Assembly (NCBI RefSeq): GCF_032062135.1
Contig: NC_092859.1
Location: 108,171,831-108,235,830 of the forward strand
Direction of reading: 5' to 3'
Source of the DNA: Pyxicephalus adspersus
Taxonomy: Eukaryota; Chordata; Amphibia; Anura; Pyxicephalidae
Length of the DNA stretch: 64,000 bases
Shown: positions 1 to 12,600 of the stretch, piece after piece
How the letters are laid out: each line of letters starts with the position of its first letter
How positions within the stretch are numbered: position 1 is the first letter of the stretch
The notes under the pieces: model-generated
Told to the model about the DNA's origin: nothing
What the model saw: only the letters and a program-made list of their open reading frames with translations
Database searches by the model: none
Position numbers and translations under genes: made by a program

Positions 1-702
1 TGGGTTGATTTCTATCTCTCCTGACCTTTCAAATGTTAATAGACATTAGTCAGGTCAATGCTCCTGTAACCCATAAGGTACGTATCTTCTGTATGTTCTG
101 GTACATGGAAACAGTGACATCACACAAAGTTTTTTCTATTCATGAAGTCACGTTAAAATTGATTCTTTTACTTACACAAAGTTCTTGAACAAAGCTGTAC
201 CTGTATATATAGTTATTATTTTCCTTTTCTGATATTTCTGCCACTTAAGAAATAGTTTCCAGGAATTACAATCTGTTGAGCCCAGATGATGTTTTCTGCA
301 GACAACCTCCACCCTAATGCAGGACACAACAACAACATTGTTCCCAACATGCCAACTGACTTCCAGAATTGTCAGCTTCAGAAGACTTTTTAGCAGAACT
401 TTTTTTTTGCAATGGAGCTCTATTTAGCTGCACAGGTAATTAGTTAAAATGTTTAATGTATTCTTTTACAGGCACAGTGTTGTTCAGAAACGTTGTACAA
501 ACAATACAGTGATTTTAGGAAAGGAAAACATAATTTTATTAGGAGTCTGACACTACTGAACCATTTGCCTGGCTGTCATCCTGACCATGCAGGCCCTTGA
601 GGACATGAGTTGGACAGCCCTGCTTTAAGTAACCGATCAGGAAAATTATGCAGACTTTTGACTTTCCTGATCTGCATACTTGTTCCTGGTCGTTACCTCA
701 AT
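1..702. other. AT-rich intron, nothing recognised
   Basis: I see no gene, tandem array or shared repeat here. A short A/T-rich stretch around 400-410 is the only low-complexity feature. Confidence 0.5.
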
Positions 703-868
703 GGGCCTGATTTATTAAAACTCTCCAAGGCTGGAGAGCATACACTTTCATCAGATAAGCTGGGTGATCCAACAAACCTAGAATGGATTTCTTAAAAGTT
801 GTTTGCTATTTGTTGGCAAATGTTTTCAATCTTGTACCAGATATACAGGTTTGCTGGATCACTATTTT
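703..868. mobile_element. Palindromic MITE, family A, right end missing
   Basis: Begins GGGCCTGATTTATTAAA, the terminus shared with copies near 15471, 17035, 18827 and 53171. It keeps the left arm (CTCCAAGGCTGGAGAG, GGGTGATCCAACAAACC, AATGGATTTCTTAAAA) and part of the right arm (CAGGTTTGCTGGATCAC), then stops. The terminal complement CTTTAATAAATCAGGCCC present in complete copies is absent. Confidence 0.75.
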
Positions 869-2155
869 TAAGAATTTGGGCTAATGAGAATTAGTATAGA
901 ATACTGTTCCCAAAGGCAATATATATATTCTTTTCAAAGTTGTTTGCACATCACCACATAAAATCGATCAGCTAGATCAGTAGTAAACTACAGAGATTAG
1001 CAATTCAGGCAAAATCCATTTGTCAGTCTTGAGATCAAGAAATAGAAAACTTGATAGTCTTCAAGTCATATAAATAAAATATTTACATTAGAGGGACAAC
1101 CACTTATTTTAACACTTCACAAATCCTAGCAAAGCTCACCATTATCTAAACCCATCCTGTGTAAGTAAATATATTATTACCTCTAATCATATGCTTTTAG
1201 ATTTGATTTTACATGCAGTTGTATAAGATCTGTGACTCTTCATCACAGCAGAACAGAATTCCCAATGATAAGAAGTCTTTCCAGCAGGAACATAGACAGC
1301 AATAAAAAACAATGAAATGCTCTTGCTATTCACCAGTCAACAGGAAGTGAAGGTAAATCATAACTACTTTGATCTCCACCTGAATTAAATGTACATCAGC
1401 CAAAACACTGACAGATGAACTGAATAACATCGATTATGCTGTTACAATGGCACCTGTCAAGCGGCGGGATATATTAGGCAGCAAGTGAACTGTCAGTTCT
1501 TGAAGCTGATGTATTGGACACACAGAAAATGTGTAAGTATCCAAACATCCTCAAAAAGGGCTAAACTGTAATGGGTAATGGGTAAAGGTAGGTTGTGAGG
1601 TGTTTCTGCAATGCAGTGGTCCAAAGAGGGACAACCAGTCATGGATGCCAAGGCTTATTTATTAATGTGCATGGGGTAGTGCACATTAAAAAGTATAAAT
1701 TGCTAAAAAAAGCAATTCTAGTTATAAGCAAAAATGTCAGAGCAGACAGTATATTGCAGCTTTCTGTGTGTGAGGCTGCATACCTGCTAATCAGGTGGCA
1801 ATATAAGTTAATTAATTTTCCTGAAACAGCCCTCGAATGCAAATCTCCATGCTTTCATTGTACCCCCTAATAAATCTTTGATAAATCTTGAATCTGCGGC
1901 ATGCACCTTTGTCAACTGTAATTGTCTTAGTAACCTGCAAGAATATTACCGGGTATGCATAAAACAGAAGGAAAGCAGATTCTGCAGACTGAGTAAATGT
2001 CTTAGAAGTCAGCACCATATTACAAGATCCACTTCTAACACAGCAGCAGATTCAGCCATATAGAAAGTAATGGACCTAAAATGTGCCTTATCTGAGTTTA
2101 CTGAGCATATAACAAGGGTTCTACTGCCTGTCCTAAACAAAATATGCCAAATTAT
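869..2155. other. Unique-looking intron
   Basis: Open frames here on both strands (for example 1595-1870) overlap each other, lack splice context and show no family motif. I see no repeat copy shared with the rest of the window. Confidence 0.5.
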
Positions 2156-2157
2156 AT

Positions 2158-2300
2158 TTAGATTGTAAACTCTTCGGGGCAGGGTCTTCTCCTCCTCCTG
2201 TGTCACTGTCTGTATTTGTCTGTCATTTACAACCCCTATTTAATGTACAGCGCTACATAATATGTTGGCACTATATAAATCCTCTTTATTAATAATAAAA
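2158..2300 (+). mobile_element. L2-like LINE 3' tail (5'-truncated copy)
   Basis: Carries the tail signature in order: GATTGTAAACTCTTCGGGGC, CTCCTCCTGTGTCACTG, TCTGTCATTTACAACCCC, TTTAATGTACAGCGCTAC, AATATGTTGGCACTATATAA, then a TTATTAATAATAA end. The same series ends the coding L2 fragments at 4134-4268 and 57378-57515, so this is a very short 5'-truncated insertion of that LINE, plus orientation. Confidence 0.85.
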
Positions 2301-2954
2301 GTAAGTAACAGATATTCAATCACAAGGTATCTGCTGCTACGGTCTTGGTTTCAAATAACACAGAACAGGTTCATAGGTCTTCTAGGGTCCACACCAAGTC
2401 AGAGCTGTTTTGGTGTTGCAATTGAGATTCACTCAGTATTAGTGTAGTTGTTTTATTTATTTTGGCTGATCAATGTATATTTTCCCAAAACATATATTAG
2501 TAAGCCAGTACTCTAAGCTGAGTTAGTACAATGTCGTTAAATTCAGAGTGTGTTTTGTTTAATAAACATAAAAGCTTCAGGTAGAGAATAATGTGAGACA
2601 GAAAGATCTTTTATTCCGAAGGTGCTCACTATCTACAGGCATAATAAGAAACTGACAGGCACAGCAGGAGGAGAAGTGTATTGAAGTGTGCTTATGAAAC
2701 AATTTAGTTCAGAGCAGTCAAGTGCTTCACCAATAATTTGTGTGGGTGTGAATGCCTACAATAAATGTTTCTACATGGAAAACATTTCAGCTGGACGTAA
2801 AGTACAAAAATGCACTTTTACCAAGGGGTTCACTGTAGTGCTCACTATATTTCACTTATCTTTAAAAGAGATTTGTACCCTACAGAAAAATGCCTGTCCC
2901 ATTTACGTAACAAAGCTTACAGGTACGAAGTGCAGCTGAAAAACACTCAGGTAG

Positions 2955-3050
2955 GTGAATGAGAGCAGCAATTGAAGCCCTATTAATAAAAGTGGAGATT
3001 AGCTGACATGAAAATTACTTTTATCAATGATCACCAGTTCATGATCATAC
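2955..3050. repeat. Fragment of an AT-rich MITE (family E)
   Basis: AGCTGACATGA, then ACTTTTAT, then AATGAT matches the core of the element at 22275-22550 (AGCTGACATGATTGTCACTT). The local end of the fragment is unclear. It abuts the L2 fragment that starts near 3085. Confidence 0.45.
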
Positions 3051-3084
3051 TATTTACCAGCACTTTTACTATTATATTGTACTA

Positions 3085-4268
3085 TTCCATCTACTACCTG
3101 CCCACTTGAACCAATCCCCTCTGATCTTCTCCGTGCCCACTTCTCCATCCTGGTTCCTGCATTGACTGATCTACTCAACCTCTTCCTTTTCCACTGGTAT
3201 CTTCCCCCGCTGCCTTCCCTACTTTCTAGCTAATGTCCTATCCCACTTCTCCATATGTCTCCAAATTTCATGGGCTTAATTAAACTGGTTCTCTTTTCTC
3301 TGTACACCTCTTCAGTTGGAAAGCTCATATCCTTTTGTTTACAGTACCATCTGTATGCAGATCAGATGACACACAAATATATCTGCCCAGTCCTAACTTG
3401 TTTCCCTCAGTCCTTGATAAGCTTTCATGCTGCCTATCAGCTATCTCATCTTGGAGATTCTGAAACTCAACCTGGACAGAACATAATTTTTTTCCCCTCC
3501 CTCTCTTACTGTCAAAATCTCCCCGACATCTCTCCAACTAGTAATACCACTATCTGTCCCTCCCCTCAGGTACGTTGTCTTGGTGTCACCTTTGATTCTA
3601 CCCTCTCCTTCTTCCCCCACATTGAGAACATATCCAGGTCCAGCCACTTTCACTTGCAAAGTGTCCCCAGACACCTGTCCCCAGAGACCACCAAACAAAC
3701 TCCTTGTACATGCTCTTATCTTCTCTTGTCTGGACTACTGTAACATCCTCCTCTCTGGTATTCCACTAACCCGACTCTCTCCTGTAAAATCTTTTATGAA
3801 TGCTGCAGACAGACTCATCCATCCTTCCTACCGGTCTCCTTCAGCTGCATCTCTTTGTACTTTCATTCATTTCACCTTGGAATCAAATTTAAGCTGCTGT
3901 GCTTTGCCTTCAAATCCCTCCACAGTTCTTGTATGTATGTGTGTGTGTGTGTGTGTGTGTGTAAATATTTATATATATATATTTTTTTATATTGTTTGAC
4001 CTGATACAGAAATACACCCCTAGCCACTCTCTTCCCTCCTCCAACTTCATCACATGCATGTCTCCTAAACCCTCACTACTTACCCACTATTCTATATCCC
4101 CCCTGCTATTATGTGTTATTTACCCCACCTCAAAGATTGTAAACTTGTTAGGGCAAGGTCCTCTCCTCCTCCTGTGTTATTGTTTGTATCTGTCTGTTAT
4201 TTGCAGCCCCTATTTACTGTACAGCAATGCGTAATATGTTGCCGCTTTATAAATACAGTATAATAATG
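3085..4268 (+). mobile_element. Degenerate L2-like LINE fragment with 3' tail
   Basis: A 5'-truncated, internally rearranged copy of an L2-clade non-LTR retrotransposon. Near 3095-3230 one frame reads CPLEPIPSDLLRAHFS and then LTDLLNLFLFHWYLPP, a segment N-terminal to the polymerase core in L2 ORF2. After a gap, 3340-3390 reads YHLYAD, the start of the reverse-transcriptase YADD box, broken by a frameshift. Later pieces are VRCLGVTFDSTLSF (3571-3612) and SCLDYCNILLSGIP (3724-3768) from the C-terminal RT region. A (TG)n/(TA)n microsatellite at 3932-3981 interrupts the C-terminal part. The 3' UTR from 4134 carries the tail signature of this LINE. Many stops and frame changes show it is dead. 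Confidence 0.85.
3932..3981. repeat. (TG)n followed by (TA)n microsatellite
   Basis: An alternating GT run followed by TATATATATA lies inside the C-terminal coding region of the L2 fragment, so it arose or was inserted after the element had died. Confidence 0.9.
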
Positions 4269-5700
4269 AATAATTGGAGGCATGTGATACTACTAGGCAG
4301 TACTTTTATGTGTTTGACATGTCTGACAGGGTTACTTACCTCATTATGTAAGGGTTAACTTATCACATTTAAGGCTCATTCACACTATAGCAATGTGGTG
4401 CTTTATTTTATTGCAATACACTAATGATTCTAAGATGTGTTTCAGTTGTGATTACCCATGAACGGCAACCCAGGCAACACACCTTGTGTTAATGTATGGA
4501 AATGTGTGCGTCAGCGAAAGCTCTAAGAAACAATATATACACACACACATACACAAGTTAGCTAATGTTAAATGATTTATATGGTAAGAAACTTATATCC
4601 TTCTATACACAAAAAAATAGCATATTCCGCTAATATATATCAACTAAAAACTGTTGTATAAAGTTCAGCATTCTTTCAATTAATGTTCAGTGGTAAATCT
4701 TTGATTGGGCAGCCCTTGATGAGCCCTGTGATTGATGACAATGACTCAAGAAAGGGATCATTGATCACAGCCCTATATTGCTGATTACATTTAATGACTA
4801 TAAACCCTGCAAAGAAATAAAGATTAAAACTTGTTTTTTTACATAATACAAGTACATAATACCACAGATGTTCAGATCCCCAAATATAATACCAATGATT
4901 TTAATAACAATGTTGCCTCCCCTATATGCAAATACCTTAGTTTCTTTAACTAGACATTCATAACCACATAAGACTGTTTTGAAATCAATAAGCCACAATG
5001 ATTTTGTGCTGATACTCAATCGGCCAGAGGAACCCAGGTCTCAAAGAATCCCATGCCTAGACCAAATAATTGGGTGTCAATGGAATAATTGCCCTTTACA
5101 TTAATTAGCTGGAAGAATAATCCCTTACATTGTTGGTTTGAATGCCACCCTAAAGACATAAAATGTCTCAAAAAAACCTCTGGTGGATTGAGAAAGAAAA
5201 TATATTAAATATATTTGTTACTGCTACTGTTACTCCATTACCTGGTAGAAAGCAGATAGGATTAGCATGTTACTTAAAAATAAACCATTGTTTTGCTGTC
5301 TTTTCAGCTCACATGTGATGAGGACACTGTATTTTTTTTTTCAAAAAATCAACAAGTATTTTTTGTCCTTGCTACAAAATGCTCTTGGCAAAAAAAAAAA
5401 AACTAGTACAATCACCATAACTGAAAGCTGAGAAGCTACAATATATTACTTTTGTGTTTTAAATTTAAAAAATCCCAGAGAAGCAATTTAGCACAAAAAT
5501 ATGTTGTTGGAAATTATATATTTTTTTTGTCATAAAACATTGAGTTGTGGTGTATTTTTGGCTTTGCACATCAGGAACCTGTCTTTTTTTTTGGACTTTA
5601 TTCTTACTTGTAATATTATTCAAGGTATCCAGAGATTTAGACCCTGGACTAAATCCTTTCCAGGACATTAATTCCTGTTCAGTACAGAAAGGATCAATGT
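4269..5700. other. Unique-looking intron, low-complexity runs
   Basis: No gene or shared repeat is convincing. GGCTCATTCACACTATAGC near 4372 resembles the start of common amphibian MITEs, but I could not find a matching end. Short A or T homopolymers occur at 5332-5342, 5389-5401 and 5520-5529. Confidence 0.45.
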
Positions 5701-5754
5701 TGTAGGCAAAGGGAGACGCGAGTGTTCAGAATCTTCTTTGTAGGGAGTGTATGC

Positions 5755-5870
5755 TCTTCTGAACAGGTTCCTCACTTCCTCCTGTGTCACAATCTGTATC
5801 TGTCTGTCACTTGCAACCCCTAATATGCGTAATATGTTGCCTTTATAAATACTATTTATTATTATTACTA
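5755..5870 (+). mobile_element. Diverged L2-like LINE 3' tail
   Basis: Contains CTCCTGTGTCACAATCTGTA, TCTGTCACTTGCAACCCC, GCGTAATATGTTGCC, TTTATAAATACT and TTATTATTATTACTATTAG. This is the same order as the L2 tails near 2.2, 4.2 and 57.4 kb, with a deletion removing the ACAGCGC section. Confidence 0.75.
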
Positions 5871-6138
5871 TTAGTGGGGTACTTTTCAGTGCAAATATAT
5901 TTTAGTGGCAGCATTTAACACCAACTGTCAAATCAAAGGGTTAGCTGAAGATTCCACAAATAAAGTTTTGGGGCTCCAGGAGACTTTCCAGTAGTAATTG
6001 GTACTAGGCAGTCCTGGACAAAATGAAAGTCGTTTGAAATGTATGCCATCTATAGATTATATTTCATTCTTCATTATATTTTTTATTCCTAGTGATTAAC
6101 TTTAAATAATTTGGCAATCTTTTTACCTTTCTAGACTA

Positions 6139-7191
6139 CAAGGGGGTGCTGAGAAGTTCATGGCTTTGCCCCCTTCCAGATGAAATCGAAAAATGAGTGT
6201 GGGGGCATATGACAGCCTAATATCTTAGTATGTAACTGTGCAAATATCAGGTCACTGGGGGAGAAGTGTCCTTCATACAGCACTGTCAAAACCTTGGTAT
6301 CTCGTTTCAAGACTGGGCATTTCACCATGAAAATGAGCCCCAGCAACCTGCGATGCTGTCCATGAGCTGATTATTGAGGACCAGCGAATATCTGCAAAAA
6401 AGATAGCCCAGATATTTGACATCTCACGCCAGCGTGTTGGGTTTGTTATCACCACTATCCTAGACATGTGCAAGCTTTCAATGAAGTCGGTGCCAAAATG
6501 TTTTTGGCCGTTTTGGAGCTGCACAGGACTTTTTGGCTAGGTTAGTGACTGAAGATGAAACCTGGCTCCAAATCTATGATCCTGAAATCAAGGAACAGTC
6601 AAAGGAATGGCTCCACAGCGGGTCCCCACGGCTGAAGAAGTTCCGAACCCAGAAATCAGCCAAAAAAATCATGGCGTCTGTTTTCTGGGACGGTATTCTG
6701 TTGGTGGACTACCTACCTCAGGGCTCTAGTATCAACAGACAGTATTATGCTAATCTCCTGGACCAGCTGATTGAGGCAATTAAGACGAAACGCCCTGGAA
6801 AGTTGACCAAAGGGATCCTTTTTTTGCAGGACAATGCACCTGTGCACATGTCGAACGTTGTGGCTGCCAAACTGAACACCCTGGGTTTCCAATCGATCCA
6901 CCATCCCCCCTACTCACCTGACCTGGCGCCTTCAGACTATTATCTGTTCCCGAATTTGAAGAAACACCTAAGAGGGGCAAAGTTTTGAGGACATTTCTGA
7001 CATCAAAGATGATGCTGAGAGCTGGTTTACAGCCCAACCAAAGGACTTATATTTGAACGGTCTATTAAAGCTGCAACTACCCTGTACCAAGTGCATCAGT
7101 CTCGGGGGGAATATGTTGAATGAATGTTTTATTTCATAACTCTGGCTCTCTTCTTTCTGGGCAAAGCCAGGAACGTCTCAGCACCCCCTCA
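6139..7191 (+). mobile_element. mariner DNA transposon, both ends intact, coding region dead
   Basis: A 1053-bp Tc1/mariner-superfamily element of the mariner (DD34D) branch. The termini are inverted repeats that pair over about 33 bp: AGGGGGTGCTGAGAAGTTCA at 6141-6160 and the complement of TGAGACGTTC...TTTGCCC at the right. Over the best-matching 31 bases I count two mismatches. TA dinucleotides sit directly outside at 6137-6138 and 7192-7193, the expected TA target duplication. The transposase remnant lies between the ends. The element is about 250 bp shorter than a full mariner, mainly because the first part of the coding region is short and scrambled. Confidence 0.93.
6349..7123 (+). pseudogene. 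mariner transposase pseudogene
   Basis: Remnant of a mariner transposase, the enzyme that cuts and pastes the element at TA sites. The N-terminal helix-turn-helix part survives around 6355-6450 (AVHELIIEDQRISAKKIAQI, then FDISRQRVG), followed by LDMCKLSMKSVPK near 6463-6500, the usual linker. The catalytic domain is open at 6533-6988. It shows TEDETW with the first Asp at 6554-6556, LQDNAPVH with the second at 6830-6832, and PPYSPDLAPSDYYLFPNLKK with the third at 6935-6937. Exactly 34 residues separate the last two, the DD34D signature. Breaks: stops between the HTH and the first Asp, an extra T after RGAKF near 6985, and a lost G in the run near 7104, before a final ATGTTGAATGA. All three catalytic Asp codons remain, but no intact protein can be made. 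Confidence 0.92.
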
Positions 7192-7564
7192 TAATAGACA
7201 CCCATGGCCTTCATTTTGAAGACCCCAGAGAGCTTTATAGATGTTGGTGTTTGAGAACACCACATCATGTTGCACTTTTAATAGCAAAGACAGCAATAAA
7301 CACAAGATCTCTGCTGATTAAGACAGATTCCACGAGGTATGTGCCCATTCTGACTTTCTTCTTGACAAGACTTGTCAGTTAGTGGTGCACCAGCTAAAAG
7401 ACTATTGAGTACTTCTCCCATAGAAAAGTGAATGGCATTGCCATTTCAAGAGAGATGTCATAAAACAAACTTGATTTTTCTACACTATATATGATACTTC
7501 TGTAATTTTTAAGAACTTGATATTGCCCTGTAAGAAAATCACAAATAAAAGGATATTTTTATGG

Positions 7565-7734
7565 CAGGATCTTGATCTTTTATCATCACAAAGTGTGACT
7601 GAAGTAGTGTATTGCTGATATCCAGACATGTAAAGATATCTGTCATCTCTTTTGCTGCCTATCTTTATGTTTTTTTATTGCAGGATTTTGATCTTTTATT
7701 ATCACAAAAAGTGACCCAAGTAGTGCTTTGCTGA
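7565..7734 (+). repeat. Local tandem duplication, about 54-bp unit, 116-bp offset
   Basis: CAGGATCTTGATCTTTTATC...AAGTAGTGTATTGCTGA at 7565-7618 recurs as CAGGATTTTGATCTTTTATT...AAGTAGTGCTTTGCTGA at 7681-7734, with a few substitutions. Similar T-rich sequence precedes each copy, so the duplicated unit may be the full 116 bp. Confidence 0.75.
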
Positions 7735-7981
7735 GATAAGGTCTTTTATGAATATCCCATACAAAAAATAGAAAGCATTTGTTGGCAAGGATATGTTGGT
7801 ATTGGTAGTTCCATACAATTAATTTCTTTTTACTAATACATTTGTATTTTGCCAGGACAAAGAGTCAAGACTGGTACTTCAGTTTTGCTAATTGCTTTAT
7901 GTTATATAGACTTGTTATATATATATTGTTATATAAAACTTGATGCCTTTTCTTTTTCTCATTTTGTGCTTTGGTTTCTAG

Positions 7982-8030
7982 ATCTGCACACTTGCTGCAG
8001 CCGCTATGACGAGAAGCTAGAACACTGAAA
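7982..8030 (+). other. Possible 3' terminal exon on the plus strand (weak)
   Basis: A T-rich tract (7948-7979) ends in TTTCTAG. It is followed by an open frame reading LHTCCSRYDEKLEH and a TGA at about 8026-8028, then AATAAA-type signals near 8044 and 8110 and GT-rich sequence around 8120-8160. This has the shape of a terminal exon opposite to CAMK1D. I do not recognise the peptide, and the open frame is short enough to be chance. Confidence 0.15.
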
Positions 8031-8892
8031 GTTGTTTGTATAAATAAATATTAATTTGTTTTAATTGCTCTTGAATGCTACAATTTTACTTACAAATATC
8101 TGTGGTCTGAATAAATTAAATATGTCTGTGAAGGTCATTGTATATCTGTGTAGTTTGTAACATTCAAGTTAGGTCCAGTTAATGTTGCTAAACAGTACTA
8201 GATATTTTTGGTATATTTAATGAAATACTCATCTTGTAGAATAGATACGCTTTTTAATACAGGGAAATATACAAGTACCTTTTAGCTGTATTCAACCATA
8301 CAGCTGCAATGCAGCACCTCACTGTATATTTGCGGTCTGTCCAAAGGTAAAATCTGACCTCTGCTTCTGGGTGAATACTTCAGACTACAAGCAGATTGAT
8401 GGTTCCCACAGGCAACTGAAAAATAATTCCCTTAGAGGCATACATATTTGACATATGCCACTTGATTGGTGTAGAGCTTGGATCCATTTTAGAAAACAGG
8501 CTGAATCCTCTTTTTTTCAAGTATAAAGGAGAAGAAATCCCAAGACACAATGTAAAAAGATTTTCTGATATCTAAGAAGCACTCTAAGGAGCGTGCAAAA
8601 AGACTGGGTTTCATTTCAACTCGTTAAGTCACACACTTGGAAAAAAATAAATAAATCTACAAATGTATTCCTGCTAATTATGTGAATAATGAAATACGGT
8701 ATACAACGCTGCGGTAGCCATAGCAACTCAGCAAATTATACCTACAGGCTAAGACAGTAGCACAGTGGTATTTATCAAACAGTACCTCTATATATGAGAT
8801 ATTATGAGTAGAATTTGAAGGATCAGCGGGGAATTATCTTGCATATCACTTGAGAGCATTTTCAGTTCTGAATTGTAATTAATATCTACTCA

Positions 8893-10770
<1,878 letters not shown>

Positions 10771-10774
10771 AGTT

Positions 10775-10935
10775 GCAGAAGGCAATGTCCCTTTCGCAAT
10801 AAAATAACTTACCTGTCTGATTGCAATTTTACACTCACCTGTCCTCACTCCATCGCAGGCGCTGCTTTCATCCAGTCTTCTTCTGGTTGTCGGATATTCA
10901 GCCATTTTGATTGACTAGGTTGGGGTGATGTAACT
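10775..10935 (+). repeat. Diverged copy of MITE family C
   Basis: GCAGAAGGCAATGTCCCTTT, then CGCAATAAAATAACTTACCT, matches in order the ATTGCNGAAAGGGAC...TTTTGCAATAACTG...ACC block of the copies at 50665-50890 and 63505-63700. The three are related but strongly diverged. Confidence 0.5.
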
Positions 10936-11999
10936 TCTGGCATCTTAATTTAAGAAAAAAAGATTGCAAACAGGCAGGTATATGTGTTGTGTGCCTGATC
11001 ACACTTTTTAGTTACAGATTTATAGTTCCGCTTTAAGTACCTGTGCAGAAAAAATCCAATAGTCTTCTTTGCAAATTTTTCTTGTCTGCATTTTTTTAAT
11101 ATGTATTTGAGGTCAGCCAGCTATGCCAGTGAAGCTCAAGAAGCAATGCCTTTAGGACTTGTATGTACATTAGGCAGCAAGGAGCAAGCCACATACACAC
11201 ATTATTTTTCATGCCTTGAGGTTTGTAAATTTGCCAGAGATCTGAAGAGGCAGGCAGTACTCTGCATCATCTGACATCAAAGACCAGCACTGCCATGAGG
11301 AAAATAACCATGCTCTGTTAATCCCCTTAGTCTCCACAAGATGTAAGTCAATGCAGAATATGTTTGTGGGGCATCACATTTACATTTATAGTGACTATGG
11401 CCATTTGACCCATTCCAGTGCAAGATCAGAAGAATATAGATAGAAATGAATAGAGTTAATTATATTTGTACATACAGGTGACAGATAAGTCAATTGATGT
11501 ATCTTTGAAGCATGCTTATGAAAACAGGCAATCACCCATTTCAATTACTATTTTTAAAATAATGCTACAAAGCAGCAATATATTATAATAAAATAAACAT
11601 AATTTAAGATTGCCCAACAAAAAAAAAATCCCAAAGGCAGTTGCTGATGTTCTACAAGTGTTGCGGATTTAAAGCTGAAACCTTTTCTAATTGCATCTTG
11701 GTACCTCCTTTACCCTCTCACGAACATGCTAATGAGAGCCCAAGGACAGTATTGCGGTGGAGGACTAGATAATACACTGTGCAGTAAAATCAGAGAGAAA
11801 GCAGACCTAAACCGTAAAAAGGAACGTGGGCTGTGTGTTATATAAGCCCAAGTAATATCAATTCTGCTATGTGGGTTTTTAGAAATTTGCTTTTTCACAC
11901 CCTAAATAATAACAATGTACTCTGCTGTGGCAGTGCAGTGGAGGCTGTGGGTACTGATGGGAGAGCAAATCATGAGTGTGAGTAGTTAGGAGCATGACC
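10936..11999. other. Unique-looking intron
   Basis: No shared repeat or convincing gene. An A run lies at 11619-11628. Confidence 0.45.
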
Positions 12000-12600
12000 T
12001 CACTGGTGGAAATGGTTAGGATGGGCTTTGCTGCTGGCTGGAAGCATACAATCCTTCAGAGCCTGCTTCATTATTCGGGTCATTGTATGTGTCACTCATC
12101 AGTCTTCTCATTGTCAAATAGAAGGCAGCTGTAAGGATATTACACTGACAGCCAGCAGCACAGCCCAGCTACACTCCTGTCATTCTGCAGTGGGGACAGC
12201 CAGCGCTGGATGGATTGCATGGGCTCCAGCCTTATACTGCTCATTGGATCCTGTGACGGTAAGTATTAGTTAAAAAAGGAATAAATATTTTTTTTTCACT
12301 GGTGTGGTGTGTTTATTTCCAGTGCTGGTTTACCCCTTTCTGGGAATGAGTATTTATCTCTGTATTCATTCCCCAGGGGGAGGGGGCAGATATCTGGGGG
12401 GGAGGCGACTAACTAAAGGGACTTTCACATTCCAATAACTTCCCCTCCCACAGCACAATGGTCAAGGTGTTGGGAAGGGGACCTCTCCACCAACCATAGT
12501 CACTGCCACTGTTGGGGGGAGGCAGAAATCTGTTTTTTGCTAAAAGACAATGGGCTTTATTCATGAGAACCTTTCTTTAATGGGAGAGGACACACACACA
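12000..12600 (+). repeat. Probable unclassified interspersed repeat, GC-richer than surroundings
   Basis: Base composition rises, with CAGCCAGCGCTGG, CCCCAGGGGGAGGGGGCAG and GGGGGGGAGGCG blocks. ACTGGTGTGGTGTGTTTATT resembles a block I associate with dispersed frog repeats. A frame at 12028-12273 ends beside GACGGTAAGTATT, a donor-like site, but the peptide is unrecognised. No second copy is present in the window, so the repeat call is an inference. Confidence 0.35.
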
